Assembly: GCA_012517025.1 (NCBI GenBank)
Contig: JAAYVT010000019.1
Span: 1 to 8,283, forward strand
Source: Phyllobacteriaceae bacterium
Lineage (GTDB): Bacteria > Pseudomonadota > Alphaproteobacteria > Rhizobiales > Ancalomicrobiaceae
DNA length: 8,283 nt
Direction of reading: 5' to 3'
The notes below the pieces were generated by a model. That model searched no databases and had not been told where the DNA came from. It saw nothing but the letters and a program-made list of their open reading frames with translations. Both the position numbers and the translations under genes were made by a program. Positions 5,386 to 8,283 of the stretch are shown here, piece after piece; the stretch's first letter is position 1; the number at the start of each line of letters is the position of its first letter.

Positions 5386-6453
5386 GTGCTCTACGCCTGT
5401 TTTCATCAGAACGACCCGACCGACGCGCAGGGCGGCGTCGAGCGGTACGTCGACACCCTGCTCGCCGCCGCCGGCGACGACTCGTTGCTCGTCTCGGAGC
5501 CCTCGCGCGCGCCGGCGCCGAACCGCGTCGGCCTACCGCTGCCTCGGCTTCCCGGTCCGAAGTGGATCCCCTTCGCCCTCGCGGTATGGGGCCGCATCGC
5601 CGAGATCCGCGCCCGGTTGAAGGCCGCCTCGCGGCGGGTACTGGAGTTTTCCCGCCCCGAATACGTCGTCTTCGCCTGGGCACTGCCCGGCGCCAAGGTC
5701 TTCACCATCCACGGCACCGGCCCCGGCGCCGGCGAACCGGCGAAACGGGCGATCCACGACGTCGCCTGCGCGATGCTTCCCCTCGTCGCCGATCGCGTCC
5801 AGGTGGTCGGCCGCGACGATTCCGGCCTGTCGGCGAGCGTCGTCCGCCGCCTCGGCCCCCGCCTCGCCCACGTCGACGCGTGGTACGACGATCGCTTCAC
5901 CGCGACGCCGCTGCCGCGCTCCGAAAAGACGATCGTCTTCTACGCCGGCCGCATCGTCGAGCAGAAGAACCCGAAGCTGCTGTTCGAGATCATCCGCGAA
6001 GGCAAGCGGCGCTTCGGCGAGAAGATCGAATTCCGCTATTTCGGCAAGGACGTGGAGGAGATCGCGAAGGCGGGGCTTTCGGATCTCGTCACCTGCACCG
6101 GCCTGCTCGACGCGGCCGCGCTGACGCGCGCCATCGCCGATTGCCACATGGGGTTGATGTGCTCGCACTTCGGCGAGGGCTCGCCCTTCATCGTGGTCGA
6201 GACGCTGGCCTGCGGTCGGCCCTACGTGCTGTCGCCGCTGCCGACCCTGACAGGCGCCTACGGCGGCAACCCCTACGCCCGCTTCACCCCGGACTGGACC
6301 GCCGACGTCTTCCTCGACGAGATCGTCGCGGTCAAAGCCGACGTCGACGCCGGTCGCATCGTCGCCGAGGCGGTGCGCGCCTCGGTCGCGGCGCGGGCGA
6401 AACCGGTGGCGACCCGCGCCCTGCTCGCCGAACTCGCGAAGATCGCTCGCTGA
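5386..6453 (+). CDS. Glycosyltransferase, GT-B fold, GT4-like
   Basis: This 355-residue cytosolic or membrane-associated enzyme probably transfers a sugar from a nucleotide-sugar donor to a lipid or polysaccharide acceptor. The N-terminal part has the acceptor-side glycine loop GGVERYVDTLL (~16-26). The C-terminal Rossmann domain opens with IVFYAGRIVEQKNPKLLFEI (~183-202), a GT4 signature, and carries the E-x7-E motif in FGEGSPFIVVETLACGRP (Glu264 and Glu272), which holds the donor. The GTG start at 5386 is chosen because GGGAGA lies seven bases upstream and the protein then begins VLYACFHQNDP, with the first beta strand directly at the N terminus. An in-frame ATG at 5272 would overlap the dehydrogenase by 47 bases with a Pro/Arg-rich leader. 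Acceptor and pathway are not evident; no other polysaccharide genes are nearby. It is probably cotranscribed with the dehydrogenase, since no terminator is seen between them. Confidence 0.87.
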   Translation: MLYACFHQNDPTDAQGGVERYVDTLLAAAGDDSLLVSEPSRAPAPNRVGLPLPRLPGPKWIPFALAVWGRIAEIRARLKAASRRVLEFSRPEYVVFAWALPGAKVFTIHGTGPGAGEPAKRAIHDVACAMLPLVADRVQVVGRDDSGLSASVVRRLGPRLAHVDAWYDDRFTATPLPRSEKTIVFYAGRIVEQKNPKLLFEIIREGKRRFGEKIEFRYFGKDVEEIAKAGLSDLVTCTGLLDAAALTRAIADCHMGLMCSHFGEGSPFIVVETLACGRPYVLSPLPTLTGAYGGNPYARFTPDWTADVFLDEIVAVKADVDAGRIVAEAVRASVAARAKPVATRALLAELAKIAR

Positions 6454-6457
6454 GGCC

Positions 6458-8200
6458 TCAGCCGTCGCGACGGCGGTCGCGCGGCCCCTTTGGGCCGCCG
6501 TCGGGCGCCCCGCCCTGGTTTTCGAAGCGGCGGCGATGACGCACGCCGCGCCCGCCCTCGGGCCGTCCCCGCCCCTCGCCGCGCCCTTCGCCGCGACCGC
6601 GACGGGTCGGATCCGGCTCGCCGTCGATCGGCAGGAAGCGGATGGTCTCCTCGTCGGGGCGGCGGGCGTTGGCCCAGAACCGTGCCGCGACGCCTTCCGC
6701 CACCTCGAACAGCGTCTCCTCGTCGAAGATGCGGATCGAACCGACGTCGCCACGCTCGATGCCGCCGCGCCGGCACAGCATCGGCAACAGCCACTTCGGA
6801 TCGGCATTCTGACGACGCCCGACGTCGCAGCGGAACCACACCCCCATCGGCCCGTCGCCGGGACCGGTGCGACGCGCGCCGCGCCCCTCGCCGGGGTCGC
6901 TCACGTCCTCGGCGACCGGGCGCTTCTCGCGCCAGATCCGCGCCAACAGCCCGGCGATCTCCTCCGGCGTCTTGCGCTCGAGCAGCAGCCGGGCGAGCTC
7001 GACGTCCTCCTCGCCGATCGGCTCGGCGAGCTTGGGATCGGCGAGGAAACGATCGCGGTCGAGATCGCGGATCGCCTCGGCGCTCGGCGGCGCCGACCAT
7101 TCCGGCACGATCCCGGCTTCAGCGAGCAGACGCTCCGCCTTCTTGCGCCGGGTCGTCGGCACCAACAGGCAGGAGATGCCCTTGCGACCGGCCCGGCCGG
7201 TGCGGCCGGAGCGGTGCTGGAACACCTCGCGGTCGTGCGGCAGATCGGCGTGGACGACCAGATCGAGATTGGGCAGATCGATGCCGCGCGCCGCCACGTC
7301 GGTCGCCACGCAGACGCGGGCGCGACCGTCGCGCAGCGCTTGCAGCGCCTGATTGCGTTCGTGCTGGCCGAGCTCGCCGGACAGCGCCACCGCCTGGAAG
7401 CCGCGCTCGATCAGGGTGGCGAGGATGTGGCGCACCGCGTCGCGGGTGTTGGCGAAGACGATCGCCGCCGGCGCCTCGTGGTAGCGCAGCAGATTGACGA
7501 TCGCCGCTTCACTCTCCTGCGGCACCACCCGGATCGCCCGGTGCTCGATGTCGGCATGACCGCGCTCGCCGCCGGCCACCGCGATGCGCAGCGCGTCGCG
7601 CTGATAGCGCCCGGCGAGCTGGACGATCGGCTTCGGCAGGGTCGCGGAGAAGAGGAGCGTCAGTCGCTCCTTCGGGGTCTCGTCGAGGATGAACTCGAGA
7701 TCCTCGCGGAAGCCCATGTCGAGCATCTCGTCGGCCTCGTCGAGGACGACCGCCTCGAGCCCGGAAACGTCGAGCCCGCCGCGCTCGATGTGGTCGCGCA
7801 GCCGCCCCGGCGTACCGACGACGATGTGGGCGCCGAGCGCCAGCCGCCGCCGTTCGGCGCGCGGATCCATGCCGCCGACGCACGGAACGATGCGGGCCTG
7901 CGTCTCCTCGAACAGCCAGGAGAGCTCGCGCTCGACCTGCAGCGCGAGCTCGCGGGTCGGTGCGATCACCAGCGCCCGCGGCGTCGTCGCCGGACCGAAG
8001 GTCTCGCTCTCGCCGAGCAGATTGGCGCCGAGCGTCAACCCGTAGGCGACGGTCTTGCCGGACCCGGTCTGCGCCGAGACGATGAGGTCGCGCCCGCGCG
8101 TCTCCGGCGCCAGCACGGCGGCCTGCACCGGGGTCGGTTCGTCATAGGCACGATGGGCGAGCGCGCGGTCGAGCGCCGGGCTCGCGAGAGGAAAGGCCAA
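6458..8200 (-). CDS. DEAD-box ATP-dependent RNA helicase with DbpA-type RNA-binding domain
   Basis: 580 residues from the chosen start. It is an ATP-driven RNA-unwinding enzyme, probably acting in ribosome assembly or mRNA turnover. Motifs in order: Q motif YDEPTPVQ (to Gln26), Walker A AQTGSGKT (Lys49), PTRELA (~81), GG and TPGR (~130-133), DEAD (154-157), SAT (185-187), AIVFANTR (~246-253), ATDVAARGID (299-308) and HRSGRTGRAG (329-338). Residues ~450-526 match the DbpA RNA-binding domain (FRCDVGRRQNADPKWLLPML onward). The last ~54 residues are an RG/RGEG-rich basic tail. The TTG at 8200 is preferred: GGAG stands seven bases upstream and family members start just before the FPLASPAL block. 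The in-frame ATG at 8272 adds 24 Arg-rich residues without a ribosome site. The domain set is nearer CsdA/DeaD-like alphaproteobacterial helicases than E. coli DbpA (457 residues). Confidence 0.94.
   Translation of the reverse strand: MAFPLASPALDRALAHRAYDEPTPVQAAVLAPETRGRDLIVSAQTGSGKTVAYGLTLGANLLGESETFGPATTPRALVIAPTRELALQVERELSWLFEETQARIVPCVGGMDPRAERRRLALGAHIVVGTPGRLRDHIERGGLDVSGLEAVVLDEADEMLDMGFREDLEFILDETPKERLTLLFSATLPKPIVQLAGRYQRDALRIAVAGGERGHADIEHRAIRVVPQESEAAIVNLLRYHEAPAAIVFANTRDAVRHILATLIERGFQAVALSGELGQHERNQALQALRDGRARVCVATDVAARGIDLPNLDLVVHADLPHDREVFQHRSGRTGRAGRKGISCLLVPTTRRKKAERLLAEAGIVPEWSAPPSAEAIRDLDRDRFLADPKLAEPIGEEDVELARLLLERKTPEEIAGLLARIWREKRPVAEDVSDPGEGRGARRTGPGDGPMGVWFRCDVGRRQNADPKWLLPMLCRRGGIERGDVGSIRIFDEETLFEVAEGVAARFWANARRPDEETIRFLPIDGEPDPTRRGRGEGRGEGRGRPEGGRGVRHRRRFENQGGAPDGGPKGPRDRRRDG
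6462..6498. terminator. Possible terminator hairpins for the glycosyltransferase, within the helicase 3' end
   Basis: Immediately past the glycosyltransferase stop there is a palindrome CCGTCGCGACGG (6462-6473) and then GCGGCCC (6481-6487) paired with GGGCCGC (6492-6498) around CTTT. Neither has a T run. Both lie inside the last codons of the converging helicase gene, so they may simply reflect its GC-rich Arg/Gly coding. Confidence 0.35.
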
Positions 8201-8207
8201 GGTTCTG

Positions 8208-8211
8208 CTCC
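8208..8211 (-). promoter_or_regulatory. Ribosome-binding site supporting the TTG start of the helicase
   Basis: GGAG on the minus strand followed by CAGAACC and then TTG at 8200. This fixes the more likely start and makes 8201-8283 the 5' leader, of which 83 bases are in the window. Confidence 0.55.
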
Positions 8212-8283
8212 GACGGAACGAGCGGGTGGCGCGGGAGGCGCGGACCCGGGCTCGGACGAAGGTGACATACACGCTTTGCCGAC

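Noticed and set aside
8201..8272. ATG at 8272 as the helicase start
   Set aside because: Adds Arg-rich residues absent from the family and has no Shine-Dalgarno; TTG at 8200 has GGAG at a good distance. It remains possible.
1..8283. tRNA genes, CRISPR arrays, insertion sequences and phage remnants
   Set aside because: None seen: no regular repeat-spacer series, no transposase frame, no tRNA-like cloverleaf recognised by eye. A tRNA or covariance search could not be run.

Overview
The window is GC-rich (roughly 70%), densely coding DNA. Its codon use, Shine-Dalgarno sites and gene types fit an alphaproteobacterium, most likely a member of the Hyphomicrobiales (Rhizobiales). That placement is an inference from style and family resemblance; there is no rRNA or other phylogenetic marker here. 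I see no tRNA, insertion sequence, CRISPR array, phage gene or integration site.

Layout. (1) Positions 1-706, minus strand: a thioredoxin-fold [2Fe-2S] ferredoxin, followed 51 bases later by the start of an FAD-dependent dehydrogenase of the TcuA/CobZ type that runs off the left edge. A two-hairpin palindromic element sits at the junction. (2) 832-1338, plus strand: a small TPR-like protein transcribed divergently from the ferredoxin. (3) 1349-1390: a perfect 17-bp stem-loop, a shared terminator for converging genes. (4) 1404-3687, minus strand: the carbon-starvation/pyruvate-type transporter gene cstA and the small YbdD/YjiX gene, overlapping by 35 bases with the ybdD ribosome-binding site inside cstA. 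(5) 3688-4349: a 662-base stretch with no convincing gene, carrying the divergent upstream regions of cstA and the next operon and some palindromes. (6) 4350-6453, plus strand: an HprA-like D-2-hydroxyacid (glycerate/hydroxypyruvate) dehydrogenase and a GT-B glycosyltransferase, 67 bases apart. (7) 6458-8200, minus strand: a DEAD-box RNA helicase with a DbpA-type RNA-binding domain and an Arg/Gly-rich tail, converging on the glycosyltransferase with a 4-base gap.

How the genes fit together. The ferredoxin and flavoprotein probably form an electron-transfer pair, and the divergent TPR protein may belong to the same function. Their substrate is not evident from the window. CstA and YbdD are a known pair for uptake of pyruvate or related small carbon compounds. 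The dehydrogenase acts on hydroxypyruvate, glyoxylate or similar 2-oxoacids and shares central C2/C3 metabolism with CstA, but no direct link is visible. The glycosyltransferase and helicase are unrelated neighbours. I found no clear new multi-gene system. The most worthwhile items are the ferredoxin/flavoprotein/TPR locus with its embedded hairpin element, the repeated TTTCCCGAT half-sites upstream of the dehydrogenase, and a coenzyme-preference question in the dehydrogenase.
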